Position numbers and translations under genes: made by a program
Origin: Clostridiales bacterium
GTDB taxonomy: Bacteria > Bacillota > Clostridia > Oscillospirales > Oscillospiraceae
Length of the DNA: 64,000 bases
Assembly (NCBI GenBank): GCA_004554585.1
Contig: SFLH01000015.1
Span: 8,042 to 72,041 of the forward strand
Direction: 5' to 3'
Part shown: in pieces, positions 15,128 through 27,001 of the stretch
Layout: each line of letters begins with the position of its first letter
Numbering within the stretch: the first letter of the stretch is position 1
The notes under the pieces: generated by a model
Database searches by the model: none
Seen by the model: the letters and a program-made list of their open reading frames with translations, nothing else
What the model was told of the DNA's origin: nothing

Positions 15128-16468
15128 TTATTTGAAAAGGCAAGCGACGGTTTCTACATGGGCTGTGCGGGGGAAGAGATCGGCCGCCTCGGCGGTCTGG
15201 AGGGTGTAGCCCCGCTGGGTGAGCAGCTTCACGTCCCGGGCCAGGGTGGCCGGGTCGCAGGAGACGTAGACCAGGCGGCGGGGGGCCATCTGGACAATGG
15301 CCTCGATGACCGGCAGGGCCAGCCCCTTCCGGGGCGGGTCCACGGTGATGACCTCCGGGCGCAGGCCCCGGTCGGCCAGGGCCTGGGCGGCTTCGCCGGC
15401 GTCGGCGCAGAGGAACTCCGCGTTAGAGATGCCGTTGCGCACGGCGTTGGCCTTGGCGTCCTCGATGGCGGCGGGGACCACCTCCGCCCCGATGGCCCGG
15501 GCGGCCCGCCGGGCCAGGTTCAAGGTGATGGTGCCGATGCCACAATAGAGGTCCAGCACGGTCTCCGTCCCCGTCAGCCCCGCCAGGTCCAGGGCCCGGC
15601 CGTAGAGGACCTCCGTCTGGTCCCGGTTCACCTGGTAAAAGGAGGGCACCGACAGGCGGAAGGACAGCCCGCACAAAGTGTCCTCCAAAAAGTCCTGGCC
15701 CCAGAGCAGGCGGAACTGCTTGCCCAGAATCACGTTGGTCTTGTCCTGATTGATGGACAGAACCACCCCCACCAGGCCGGGCTCCGCCTGGCGCAGGGCG
15801 TCGATGAGCTCCTGCTGCCGGGGCAGGGCCGTGCCGTTGGCGATCACCGCGCACAGAGATTGGCCCCGGCGGTTCACCCGGACGTAAAAATGCCGGATGA
15901 GCCCCTGGTGGGCTTTCTCGTCGTAGGCGGGGATGTGGTGCTCTGCCATCCAGTCCCGAAAGGCCTGCCGCAGGCGGGTGGCGGGCAGGGGCTGGAGCAG
16001 GCAGTCCGGGGCGTCGATGACGTCGTGGCTGCGGGCCCGGAAGAAGCCCACCCGGGGCCCCTCGGCCACGGGAAACTGGATCTTGTTGCGGTAGCGGAAG
16101 GGGTCCCGGGCCCCGTGGATCACAGTGACCTCCCCGTCCCAGCCGCCGATGCGCCGCAGGGCGTCCTGGACCTTTTGCCGCTTGAAGGCCAGCTCCTCGC
16201 CATAGGTCATGTGCCGCAGCTGGCAGCCCCCGCACTTGGGGTACTGGGGGCAGTCGGGGGCTTGGCGGCCGGGGGAGGCCTCCACCACCTGGGCCACCCG
16301 CCCCCAGGCGGCGGACTTGCCCACCTTCAGCAGCTGCACCTGGCACAGCTCCCCGGCCAGGGCCCCCTTGACAAAAACCGCCTGGCCGTCCAGCCGGGCC
16401 ACCCCTTCCCCGGCGCTGCCGTAGCCCTCCATCCGCAGGGGATGGATCTCGTTCTTCTTCGCCCCCAT
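15128..16468 (-). CDS. rlmD: 23S rRNA (uracil-C5)-methyltransferase, RlmD/RumA family
   Basis: 446 residues from ATG 16468, supported by AAAGGAGGGG; a longer in-frame start at 16516 has no ribosome site. Residues ~5-62 form a TRAM RNA-binding domain. Cys73, Cys79 and Cys82 (CPQYPKCGGC) plus a later Cys form the [4Fe-4S] site typical of RumA. The C-terminal SAM-dependent domain has LDLYCGIGTITLNLA, TVDPPRKGL and the catalytic YVSCDPATLARD cysteine. It methylates a uridine of 23S rRNA. Firmicutes often carry several RumA paralogues (RlmCD type), so the exact target uridine is not certain. Confidence 0.92.
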   Translation of the reverse strand: MGAKKNEIHPLRMEGYGSAGEGVARLDGQAVFVKGALAGELCQVQLLKVGKSAAWGRVAQVVEASPGRQAPDCPQYPKCGGCQLRHMTYGEELAFKRQKVQDALRRIGGWDGEVTVIHGARDPFRYRNKIQFPVAEGPRVGFFRARSHDVIDAPDCLLQPLPATRLRQAFRDWMAEHHIPAYDEKAHQGLIRHFYVRVNRRGQSLCAVIANGTALPRQQELIDALRQAEPGLVGVVLSINQDKTNVILGKQFRLLWGQDFLEDTLCGLSFRLSVPSFYQVNRDQTEVLYGRALDLAGLTGTETVLDLYCGIGTITLNLARRAARAIGAEVVPAAIEDAKANAVRNGISNAEFLCADAGEAAQALADRGLRPEVITVDPPRKGLALPVIEAIVQMAPRRLVYVSCDPATLARDVKLLTQRGYTLQTAEAADLFPRTAHVETVACLFK

Positions 16469-16506
16469 GCACGCCCCTCCTTTGGCACAGTTTGTCCTTT
16501 TTGGGC

Positions 16507-16536
16507 AGTATACCATAGAAAATATTCCGGGGGCAA
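16507..16536 (-). promoter_or_regulatory. Promoter of the rRNA methyltransferase gene
   Basis: Minus strand TTGCCC (16536-16531), 18 nt, and an extended -10 (TGG then TATACT, 16512-16507), 39 nt upstream of the ATG. Confidence 0.65.
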
Positions 16537-16602
16537 CCGGGTTTTTTCCCGGGAATTTCTACGACTTGTTCACAGTTTCCTCTTTTTTCTGGCGGAGGGA
16601 TG

Positions 16603-16611
16603 TGGTATAAT
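16603..16611 (+). promoter_or_regulatory. Extended -10 promoter of secA
   Basis: TGG immediately before a perfect TATAAT (16606-16611), without a recognisable -35. It would give a leader of about 95 nt before the secA ATG at 16713. Confidence 0.6.
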
Positions 16612-16712
16612 GCTGTGACCATTGAGGCTTGCGCCCGGAATTTTTTGGGAAAACAAGCGAATTTTTGACAAAAACACAGCGGATTCCGCTTTTTGAAAGG
16701 ATCTATACCAAC

Positions 16713-19463
<2,751 letters not shown>

Positions 19464-19513
19464 GCCCCCCGGCCCTGGGCCGGCCCCCTCCCCTGACGAA
19501 ACGAGGTCTGCCC

Positions 19514-20329
19514 ATGTCATTCACCAAGCAAACCAAAAACGACGTGGTCTTTCACACCGCCGACGCCTTCACCGCCGCCGGCGGGGTGGCCCATGGCTTT
19601 GCCACCCGCTGGGGCGGCGTGAGCGCTGCCCCCTACGACACCCTGAACCTGGGCATCACCCGCCCCGACCAGCGGGCGGCGGTGCGGGAAAATTACCGCC
19701 GCTTCTGCACCGCCATCGGGGCGGACGCAGACAGCCTGGTGATGACCCACCAGGTCCACGAAGACACCATCCGGACAGCCACCCGGGCTGACGTGCTGCC
19801 CGACCTGCTGGACCCCATCGACTATCGGGTGGATGGGCTCATCACCAACGAGCCCGGCCTGTGCCTGACCATCTACTACGCCGACTGCCTGCCGGTGCTG
19901 CTGTATGACCCGGTGAAAAAAGCCATCGCCGCCGTGCACTCGGGCTGGCGGGGCACCAGCCTGGGCATCGCCCCCCAGGCAGCGAGCAAGATGACCGCCC
20001 TGTATGGCAGCGACCCCAAGGACATCCTGGCGGCCATCGGCCCGGGCATCGGGCCCTGCTGCTTTGAGACCCACGACGACGTGCCCACGGCCATGGAGGA
20101 GAAGCTGGGGGAAGGGATTCTCCCCTTCTGCCGGCCCCTGGAAAACGGCAAGTTTTCCGTGGACCTGAAGGCCATCGTCCGCTGGCAGCTGCTGCAGGTA
20201 GGCCTGTCTGACGACCACGTGGACACCCTGCCCCTGTGCACCGCCTGCCATCCAGAACTCTACTGGTCCCACCGCAAGATGGGCGACCAGCGGGGGAACC
20301 ACGCCGCCATGCTGCAGCTGCTCCCCTGA
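19514..20329 (+). CDS. pgeF: Peptidoglycan-editing factor PgeF (laccase-domain / YfiH family)
   Basis: 271 residues with the Cu-oxidase_4 (YfiH) signature: the metal-binding cluster His (TMTHQVH-like VMTHQVHEDT), YYADCLPVLLYDP, AVHSGWRGT and IGPGIGPCCFE. Members remove mis-incorporated L-Ser-containing precursors from peptidoglycan synthesis and also show purine nucleoside phosphorylase/adenosine deaminase activity in vitro. Cytosolic, no signal peptide. The ATG follows GAGGTC. The neighbouring M23 endopeptidase gene is consistent with a cell-wall role. Confidence 0.92.
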   Translation: MSFTKQTKNDVVFHTADAFTAAGGVAHGFATRWGGVSAAPYDTLNLGITRPDQRAAVRENYRRFCTAIGADADSLVMTHQVHEDTIRTATRADVLPDLLDPIDYRVDGLITNEPGLCLTIYYADCLPVLLYDPVKKAIAAVHSGWRGTSLGIAPQAASKMTALYGSDPKDILAAIGPGIGPCCFETHDDVPTAMEEKLGEGILPFCRPLENGKFSVDLKAIVRWQLLQVGLSDDHVDTLPLCTACHPELYWSHRKMGDQRGNHAAMLQLLP

Positions 20330-20371
20330 TCCCCCGTACCTTTTGTTGCTGTTGTAAAGGAGTCGAGTCCC

Positions 20372-22225
20372 ATGCACAAGTTTTTCCGACCCAAACACAA
20401 CCGACAACTCCGGCGGCGGCTGGAGCGCCTGCTGGAGCGATATCAGGAGGAGAGCGTCAAGCACCCCCTGCGCGCCAGCCTGCCCTTTCTCTGCACGGCA
20501 GGGCTGGTGCTCACCGCGGCGGTGACCGCCACCTCCTGCACCTTCTGTTATCAAGTGGAGTCCCAAGGCCGCTCCCTGGCCTTTTTCCAGGATGAGACCA
20601 TCTACGACACCGCCCTGACCCAGGCCCAGGACCGGGCCTCCAAGATCCTGCAGACCTCCTACAGCCTGGACCAGGACCTCTCCGTGAGCACCACCCTGGC
20701 CCCCAAGGACCAGGTGACCTCCCTGTCTGGGGTCACCAGCTCCCTGATGGAGATCATCCCCGAGCTGGAGCATGTCTACACCCTCACCGTGGACGGCACC
20801 CTCGTGGGGGCAGCGGCGGACTCGGAGGTCATCACCCAGGCCCTGAACCTGGTGAAGGAACACTATACCACGGCGGAGACCCGCTCCCTGCACATCGACA
20901 GCCAGGTGGACATCCGCTATGAGTACCTCCCCTCCGGCGTGGGCCAGTCCACCGCCGAGGAGCTGGCCGAGGCTCTGCTGGCCGCCTCCCCCCGGACCTT
21001 CTCCTACACCGTCCAGGCCGGAGACACCATGGAAGCGGTCATCGAGCGCTTCGGCATGACCGAGGAGCGCTTCCGGGAGCTCAACCCCGACCTCACCCTG
21101 GAGGCCGAGGCCCCGGTGGCCTCCAGCCCCATGGACGAATACCCCGAAGGGGAGGCGGCCGACGAGGCCGACCAGGAGACAGCCCAGGAGGAGACCGCCC
21201 AGGAGGAGACCGCCCAGGAGGAGACCGCCTCTGGCGAAGAAGCCGCCAAGACTCCCCAGGAGGGGGAGATCGACCTGGAAGCCCTGCTGGGCGACCAGCT
21301 GCGCACCCCCCTGCCCGAGGGCACCGAAATCACCATTGAGCAGAACTGCCCCCTGCTGGTGGTCTCCACCGTGGAGGAAATGGACCTGACCCGGGAGATC
21401 GCCCCCGCCCTGGAGACCCAGGAGGATGACTCCATGTACATCGGCCAGCAGCGGGTGATCCAGGAGGGCCAGGCCGGCCAGGCAGAGGTCCTCTCCCGGG
21501 TGGTCAAGCGCTGCGGGGTGGCGGTGGCCAGCAACGACCTGAGCGCCGTGACCCTCTCCGAGCCCACTTCCCTCATCGTGGGCACCGGCACCAAGGAGCT
21601 GCCCGAGCTGCCCGACGGCTGCCTCTTCCTCTGGCCCGTCCAGGGGACCATCACCTCGGACTTCGGCTACCGCTTCATTTTCGGCGAGACCAACTTCCAC
21701 GGGGGCATCGACATCGCCGCCCCCATGGGCACCGCCATCAACGCCGGCGCCGACGGCACCGTGATCTTTGCCGGGGAGAAGGGCACCTATGGCAACCTGG
21801 TCATCCTCTCCCACGAAAACGGCTTTTTGACCTATTACGCCCACTGCTCCAAGCTCTTGGTGGAGGTGGGGGACACGGTCACCCAGGGCCAGCCCATCGC
21901 GGCGGTGGGCTCCACCGGGCGGTCCACAGGGCCCCACTGCCACTTTGAGGTGCGCTATGAGAACGAGCGCATGGACCCCCTGTTCTATCTGCCCGGGGAG
22001 AACAACGCCCCCGCCCGCACCCAGGTAGACGAGGAGACGCCGGAGGAGGAGACCCCCGACCAGGAGCAGCCCGTCCAGCCGCCGGCGGATGCCGGCCAGA
22101 CCCAGACGCCGGAGACCCCCGCCCTGCCGGAGGAACCGGAGGACCCCCAGCCGGAGGACCCCTCCCCGGAGGCAGGGGACACGCCCCCCGCCCAGGACAC
22201 CCCGACGCAAGGCGTTTCGGAATAA
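20372..22225 (+). CDS. Membrane-anchored LysM-G5-M23 peptidoglycan endopeptidase
   Basis: 617 residues. A basic N-terminus and one membrane segment (~37-58) anchor the protein. Then follow a LysM domain (~210-255, YTVQAGDTMEAVIERFGM), an acidic linker with three perfect 15-bp repeats encoding AQEET, a G5 domain (~327-406) and an M23 peptidase domain (~423-540). The M23 metal ligands are visible as HGGID and HCHFEV. The C-terminal ~75 residues are a Pro/Glu/Asp-rich tail. M23 enzymes cut peptide cross-links in peptidoglycan; LysM and G5 target the wall. It follows pgeF by 42 nt with AAAGGAG and ends at a strong terminator. Confidence 0.93.
   Translation: MHKFFRPKHNRQLRRRLERLLERYQEESVKHPLRASLPFLCTAGLVLTAAVTATSCTFCYQVESQGRSLAFFQDETIYDTALTQAQDRASKILQTSYSLDQDLSVSTTLAPKDQVTSLSGVTSSLMEIIPELEHVYTLTVDGTLVGAAADSEVITQALNLVKEHYTTAETRSLHIDSQVDIRYEYLPSGVGQSTAEELAEALLAASPRTFSYTVQAGDTMEAVIERFGMTEERFRELNPDLTLEAEAPVASSPMDEYPEGEAADEADQETAQEETAQEETAQEETASGEEAAKTPQEGEIDLEALLGDQLRTPLPEGTEITIEQNCPLLVVSTVEEMDLTREIAPALETQEDDSMYIGQQRVIQEGQAGQAEVLSRVVKRCGVAVASNDLSAVTLSEPTSLIVGTGTKELPELPDGCLFLWPVQGTITSDFGYRFIFGETNFHGGIDIAAPMGTAINAGADGTVIFAGEKGTYGNLVILSHENGFLTYYAHCSKLLVEVGDTVTQGQPIAAVGSTGRSTGPHCHFEVRYENERMDPLFYLPGENNAPARTQVDEETPEEETPDQEQPVQPPADAGQTQTPETPALPEEPEDPQPEDPSPEAGDTPPAQDTPTQGVSE
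21182..21226 (+). repeat. Three tandem 15-bp repeats in the M23 gene
   Basis: Unit GCCCAGGAGGAGACC three times in perfect tandem, encoding a repeated Ala-Gln-Glu-Glu-Thr linker. Such repeats can change copy number by slippage in 15-bp steps without breaking the frame. Confidence 0.9.
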
Positions 22226-22231
22226 CTGCAA

Positions 22232-22265
22232 AGGACCGAACCCCAGCGGGTTCGGTCCTCTTTTT
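22232..22265 (+). terminator. Intrinsic terminator between the M23 gene and spoIIP
   Basis: Perfect 12-bp stem AGGACCGAACCC / GGGTTCGGTCCT with a CAGC loop and a following T5 run. It ends the M23 transcript; spoIIP converges from the other strand. Confidence 0.9.
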
Positions 22266-22272
22266 CCCCCGG

Positions 22273-23388
22273 CTATCCGGCGCAGTGCTCCAGCAGCACC
22301 TTGGCCGCCGACCGGGCGAAGAGCCGGGCCCCGGCCAGGGCCTCCTCCAAGGTGTTGCCGTGGCTGCCCACCTCCACCAGCAGGGAGCCCTTGGTCAGCT
22401 GCTGGTTGAAGCGGGCGGTGCGCAGGGTGATGGGCCGGGCCAGGCCGGGCCAGAGGGAGTTCATCTGCTGCTGGATCTCCATGGCCAGGGCCAGGTGCTC
22501 CGTCCAGTCGGGGAAGGTAGCGCCGGCGTCGTCGGTGCCCACCAGGAGCATCACCTGGGCGGTCTTCACCCCGTCGATCTGCAGCACCGGCTTGTAGATG
22601 GTGCCGTCGCTGTCTACCAGGGCGTCCCGGTGGACGTCCAGGACCATCTGGATGGTGGGGTACTGGGCCAGATAGGCCTCGATCCCCGCCCGGGCGTTGG
22701 TGTAGGCGTCGTTGTAGGAGGGGTAGTCGTAGATCTCCCGGTCGTGGATCACGTTCAGGCCCATCTCCTCAAAGATGCGGGCGATCTCGTCCCCCACCCG
22801 GATCATGTTGTAATTGGTGTCGGTGGTCCGGGCCACACCGGTCTCGGTGTAGGGCTCGGTGCCGTCCCGGGCATAGGACTCGGTGCCGTGGGTGTGCATG
22901 ATGAGCACCTGGGGCCCGGCCTCAGCTGACTGAAAGGCCAGGGAGGTCCCCGCCTGGGCCACGGCGTCCAGGTCCACGGTCTTTTCCGTGCGGTTGAACA
23001 GGGAGATTCCCTGGGCGTTGAGATACCCCGTGCCGCCGCCGGAGATGGTCTTCTCCTGGATCTTGTCCGGGGTCACCGCCTCCAGCTCGGGCTCGGCCTC
23101 CGCTTCGGCCGGCGCGCCGTCCTCCCCCTGGGGGGTGTCGGTGGCCGCGGCGGCCCACTGGCTGAGCATGGCCGAGTCCCCCAGCAGCAGCCGCTGGAGG
23201 AAGGGCAGGGGCCCGTCCTCCGCCTGAAGCTGGGCGGCGGGCACCGTCCAGCTGCCCGCCAGCCACGCCAGGGGCTGGGGCAGACCGGCAGTCCCCGCCG
23301 CCATGGCCAGCCCGCCCACCGCCAGCAGGCAGGCCAGTCCCCGGCGCAGGAAGCGGCGCAGCCGCCCTGCCCCCTTTCTTGTTTTCAT
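22273..23388 (-). CDS. spoIIP: Stage II sporulation protein P
   Basis: 371 residues from ATG 23388, nine bases after AGGAGG; ATG 23394 is an alternative. A basic N-terminus and membrane anchor precede an Ala/Glu-rich linker and the SpoIIP amidase/endopeptidase domain. Visible motifs are VLIMHTHGTESYA, ARTTDTNYNMIRVGDEIA, MVLDVHRDAL and SLLVEVGSHGNTLEEA, which carry the expected zinc-binding His/Glu residues. SpoIIP works with SpoIID and SpoIIM to degrade septal peptidoglycan during engulfment. It marks the host as an endospore former. No SpoIID or GPR gene is adjacent. Divergent from the YihY gene. Confidence 0.95.
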   Translation of the reverse strand: MKTRKGAGRLRRFLRRGLACLLAVGGLAMAAGTAGLPQPLAWLAGSWTVPAAQLQAEDGPLPFLQRLLLGDSAMLSQWAAAATDTPQGEDGAPAEAEAEPELEAVTPDKIQEKTISGGGTGYLNAQGISLFNRTEKTVDLDAVAQAGTSLAFQSAEAGPQVLIMHTHGTESYARDGTEPYTETGVARTTDTNYNMIRVGDEIARIFEEMGLNVIHDREIYDYPSYNDAYTNARAGIEAYLAQYPTIQMVLDVHRDALVDSDGTIYKPVLQIDGVKTAQVMLLVGTDDAGATFPDWTEHLALAMEIQQQMNSLWPGLARPITLRTARFNQQLTKGSLLVEVGSHGNTLEEALAGARLFARSAAKVLLEHCAG

Positions 23389-23476
23389 TGGCATCACCCT
23401 CCTGTATGCCACCAGCTTATGCGGCATAGACTGGAGGTTAGAACCTGTCCATCCACCGGAAAAGGAGGCGAGCACC

Positions 23477-24328
23477 ATGAAAAAGCTCTGGAACTCTCCC
23501 CCGGCCCTCTTCCTGCGGGAGGGTCTCATGCTCTACTTCAGCCGCCGGGTGCCCCAGGCGGCGGCGGGCCTTGCCTATTTCGTGCTGCTGACGGTCTTTC
23601 CCATGCTCATCTGCATCTCCTACATCTTGGGCCTGGTGAACATCGACGTGGTGACCATGGTTACCCAGCTGCAGAACATCCTCCCCGAGGCCGCCCTGGA
23701 CGTGCTGTCCAGCTACCTGCGCTACATCTCCTTCCACCAGACCCCCGGCCTGTTCCTGGCGGGGCTGGTAGGGTGTTGGTTCTCCGCCGCCGCCGCCTTC
23801 CGCACCATCACCCAGGTGATCGTGGACATGTACGAGACCGTCTCCCGCTCCATGGTAAAGGGCATGGTGGTGAGCATCCTGCTCCCCTTTGCCCTGCTGA
23901 TCACCGTGGACCTGTCGGTGATGGTGGTGGTCACCGGCCAGCGGACCCTGGAGACCATCACCCAGCGCATCCCCTTCCTGGACGGGGTGGCGGGGGTGTG
24001 GGCCTGGACCCGGTATGTGCTGCTCTTCTGCATGTTCTTCCTATTCATCCTGGCGGTGCTCAACCTGGCCGCCCCCTTCGGCACCCCCCGGCTGCCGGTG
24101 CTGGTGAGCAGCCTGGTCTCGGCCCTGGCCCTGGTGGTGGCCTCGGCCATCTTCTCCTGGTTCATCAGCCTCTCCTCCCGGCTGTCCCTGGTCTACGGGT
24201 CCCTGGTCTCTTTGATCATCCTGCTGCTCTGGCTCTACCTGTGCGGCCAGATCCTCTTCATCGGCATCGTCTTCACCAGCGTGTGGTACAAAAACTGGCG
24301 GCGCAGCCGGGAAGGGCGCGGGGAGTAA
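23477..24328 (+). CDS. YihY/BrkB-family inner-membrane protein
   Basis: 283 residues from ATG 23477 (AAAAGGAGG upstream). It has six predicted membrane segments and the family hallmarks: AAAGLAYFVLLTVFPMLI near the N-terminus, FSAAAAFRTITQVI, and a C-terminal LVSLIILLLWLYLCGQILFIG. The family was once called ribonuclease BN, a misannotation; its function is not established. Divergent from spoIIP with no room for a large regulatory region. A new promoter for gdpP starts 5 nt after the stop. Confidence 0.88.
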   Translation: MKKLWNSPPALFLREGLMLYFSRRVPQAAAGLAYFVLLTVFPMLICISYILGLVNIDVVTMVTQLQNILPEAALDVLSSYLRYISFHQTPGLFLAGLVGCWFSAAAAFRTITQVIVDMYETVSRSMVKGMVVSILLPFALLITVDLSVMVVVTGQRTLETITQRIPFLDGVAGVWAWTRYVLLFCMFFLFILAVLNLAAPFGTPRLPVLVSSLVSALALVVASAIFSWFISLSSRLSLVYGSLVSLIILLLWLYLCGQILFIGIVFTSVWYKNWRRSREGRGE

Positions 24329-24332
24329 AGTC

Positions 24333-24361
24333 TTGTCACTGCCAAGGCTTTGTGCTATAAT
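24333..24361 (+). promoter_or_regulatory. Sigma-A promoter of the gdpP-rplI-dnaB operon
   Basis: TTGTCA (24333-24338), 17 nt, perfect TATAAT (24356-24361), 78 nt before the gdpP ATG. Confidence 0.8.
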
Positions 24362-24438
24362 ATATTATTACTTTAGCATCGCCCTGGGCGTGCGATTTGG
24401 AATCATGGGGCGGGCACTGCCCGCCCGGAGGGATGCCT

Positions 24439-26439
24439 ATGCGTCAGCAAACCTTTCAGAAAGCCCTGTCCCGGATGACAGAGACGGGCTTTCGGCTGTT
24501 TTTCGTGGCCTGCCTGCTCTTTGCCGGTCTGACTGCCCTGTACAACCTTTGGCTGTGTCTGGCGGAACTGGTCCTCATTTTGATCCTGTACGTCTACTTC
24601 CAGACGGGGATCAGCCGCCGGCGAAAAGAGGTCATGGCCTATCTGGACCACATGACCAGCGGGGTGGACGTGGCCTCCCGGCGGACCATGATCTCCTCCC
24701 CCCTGCCCATTGTCATCTTCCGGCCGGACACCGACGACATCATCTGGAGCAACGACCGCTTCCTCCACCTGACCGGCGACCCGGACCACCTCTTCGAGAC
24801 CAAGCTCTCGGCCCTGGTGCCCGCCTTTCAGTCCCAGTGGCTGCTGGACGGGGACACCCTCAGCCCGGAGCCGGTGCCCGTGGGGGACCGGCTGTACCTG
24901 GTCTTCGGCAACCTGGTGTGCACCGGGGGGGAGGACGAGTTTCTGGCCACCACCTACTGGGTGGACGTGACCGGCTACGCCCTGGCGGCGGAGCGGTATG
25001 ACGACACCCGGACCGTGGTGGGCATCGTCCAGGTGGACAACTACGAGGACCTGGGCCGGGGCCTGGACGAGGGCGAGCGCTCCACCATCCGGGCGGAGAT
25101 CAACCGCCGGCTGGACGACTGGATGGAGCCCGCCCAGGGGATGATTTGCCGCTATGACCGGGATCACTACCTGCTGGTGGTGGAGGCCAAGCAGTTCCAG
25201 GTCTTCTGCCGGCGGAAGTTCGCCATCCTCGACGAGATCCGCCAGGTGCAAAGCCCCAACGGGGTGGCCGCCACCCTGTCCATCGGCTTCGGCCGCAGCG
25301 GGGACTCCCCCCGCCAGCTGTACCAGTTTGCCTCCCTGGCCCTGGACATGGCCCTGAGCCGGGGCGGCGACCAGGTGGTGGTGAGGGACGGCCCGGAGTT
25401 TGCCTTCTACGGCGGCCGGTCCAAGGAGACCGAGCGCCGCACCAAGGTGAAAAGCCGGGTGGTGGCCTCCGCCTTCTCCGAGCTGCTGGCCAGCACCGAC
25501 CAGGTGATCGTCATGGGCCACAAGTACCCCGACCTGGACGTGCTGGGCGCCGTGGCCGGCGTGTGCGCCATCGCCCGGAAAAAGAACGTGTCCATCCGGG
25601 CCGTGCGGGCCCCCTCCCCCTACCCGGCGGAGGAACAGACCCGCCAGCTGGCCGAGCTGCCCGAGTACCAGGGGATCTTCGTCTCTCCCGACGAGGCCGT
25701 CCACCTGGCCGGCCCCAACACCATCGTGGTGGTGGTGGACACCAACCGGCCGGAGCAGACCCAGGTGCCCCACCTGCTCACCTCCGGGGCCCGGGTTGTG
25801 GTCATCGACCACCACCGCCGGGCGGCCTCCTACATCGAAAAGCCCGCCTTGAGCTTCCACGACCCCTACGCCTCCTCCGCCAGCGAGCTGGTGGCCGAGC
25901 TGGTCCAGTACATCCTGGACAACGGCGACCTGAAGCGGCCGGAGGCCGAGGCCATGCTGGCGGGCATCGTGCTGGACACCAAGGGCTTTACCATGCGCAC
26001 CGGCAGCCGCACCTTTGAGACCGCCGCCTTCCTGCGCAAGGCCGGGGCGGACACCGCCCACGTACACAAGTTCTTCCAGAACGACCTGCGGGACACGGTG
26101 ACCAAATTCCACATCATCCAGGGCGCCAGCACCTACCACAGCACCATGGCCATCGCCCTGACCGACCGGCCCGTGGGCCGGGCCATCGCCGGCCAGGCCG
26201 CCGACGAGCTGCTCAACATCGCCGGGGTGGAGGCCTCCTTCGTCCTCTTCCCCGAGGCCGGCCAGGCCTACCTCTCCGCCCGGTCCAGCAACGCCGTCAA
26301 CGTCCAGGTCATCAGCGAGATGCTCGGCGGGGGCGGCAACGCCGCCACGGCGGGGGCCCAGTTCCCGGGCAAAACCCCCGCGGAGGTTCTGCCCGCCCTG
26401 AAACAGGCCATCGACGAATATTTTGACGACGAAATCTGA
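24439..26439 (+). CDS. gdpP: Cyclic-di-AMP phosphodiesterase GdpP
   Basis: 666 residues from ATG 24439 (GGAGGG just upstream; ATG 24433 is too close). Two N-terminal membrane segments (~20-60) are followed by a degenerate PAS domain (~80-165), a degenerate GGDEF domain (~175-300) and a DHH-DHHA1 phosphoesterase module (~345-660). Catalytic motifs are visible: GHKYPDLDVLG, VVVDTNRPEQ and VVIDHHRRA. GdpP hydrolyses c-di-AMP to pApA and so sets potassium, wall and osmotic homeostasis. The order gdpP-rplI-dnaB is conserved in Firmicutes and supports the call. Confidence 0.95.
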   Translation: MRQQTFQKALSRMTETGFRLFFVACLLFAGLTALYNLWLCLAELVLILILYVYFQTGISRRRKEVMAYLDHMTSGVDVASRRTMISSPLPIVIFRPDTDDIIWSNDRFLHLTGDPDHLFETKLSALVPAFQSQWLLDGDTLSPEPVPVGDRLYLVFGNLVCTGGEDEFLATTYWVDVTGYALAAERYDDTRTVVGIVQVDNYEDLGRGLDEGERSTIRAEINRRLDDWMEPAQGMICRYDRDHYLLVVEAKQFQVFCRRKFAILDEIRQVQSPNGVAATLSIGFGRSGDSPRQLYQFASLALDMALSRGGDQVVVRDGPEFAFYGGRSKETERRTKVKSRVVASAFSELLASTDQVIVMGHKYPDLDVLGAVAGVCAIARKKNVSIRAVRAPSPYPAEEQTRQLAELPEYQGIFVSPDEAVHLAGPNTIVVVVDTNRPEQTQVPHLLTSGARVVVIDHHRRAASYIEKPALSFHDPYASSASELVAELVQYILDNGDLKRPEAEAMLAGIVLDTKGFTMRTGSRTFETAAFLRKAGADTAHVHKFFQNDLRDTVTKFHIIQGASTYHSTMAIALTDRPVGRAIAGQAADELLNIAGVEASFVLFPEAGQAYLSARSSNAVNVQVISEMLGGGGNAATAGAQFPGKTPAEVLPALKQAIDEYFDDEI

Positions 26440-26492
26440 CAACACGCCCCCCTCTGGGGTGGCCTACTTGAACAACATTGGAGGTATAACCC

Positions 26493-26942
26493 ATGAAAGT
26501 GATCTTACAGCAGGACGTGAAAGGCCAGGGCAAGCGGGGCCAGCTGGTGAACGTCTCCGACGGCTACGCCCGCAACTTCCTCTTCCCCAAAAACCTGGCC
26601 GTGCCCGCCACCGCCGACAACATGAACAAGATGATCATGCAGGACAAGGCCAAGAAGGCCCAGATGGCCGCGGAAAAGGCCGAGGCCCAGGCCGTAGCGG
26701 AAAAGCTCAAGGAGATCGTGGTGAAGATCCCCGCCAAGGCGGGCACCGGCGGCCGCCTGTTCGGCGCCGTGACCAGCAAGGAGATCTCCGAGGCCCTCCA
26801 GGCCCAGTTCGGCCTGGCCGTGGCCAAGAGCAAGATCGTCCAGGAGGAGCCCATCAAGAGCTTCGGCACCTATCAGCTCAAGTGCAAGCTGGGCTACGAG
26901 ATCGTGGGCCTGCTCAACGTGGTGGTCACCGAGGAGGGCTGA
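26493..26942 (+). CDS. rplI: 50S ribosomal protein L9
   Basis: 149 residues, the standard length. The L9 N-terminal signature [29 protein letters not shown] region with [13 protein letters not shown] is clear, followed by the long connecting helix and the C-terminal domain ([18 protein letters not shown]). It binds 23S rRNA near the L1 stalk. It follows gdpP by 53 nt with a TTGGAGG ribosome site and leads into dnaB. Confidence 0.98.
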   Translation: MKVILQQDVKGQGKRGQLVNVSDGYARNFLFPKNLAVPATADNMNKMIMQDKAKKAQMAAEKAEAQAVAEKLKEIVVKIPAKAGTGGRLFGAVTSKEISEALQAQFGLAVAKSKIVQEEPIKSFGTYQLKCKLGYEIVGLLNVVVTEEG

Positions 26943-27001
26943 CCCCGCCCGCCCGCTCTCGCGGGCACTGACTCTGTTTGCCTGTCAAAGGTGGTGTGTC
27001 C

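Noticed and set aside
21182..21226. Short tandem repeats as a possible CRISPR or satellite array
   Set aside because: The three 15-bp units lie in frame inside the M23 gene and encode a linker; there are no spacers. No CRISPR array was seen in the window.
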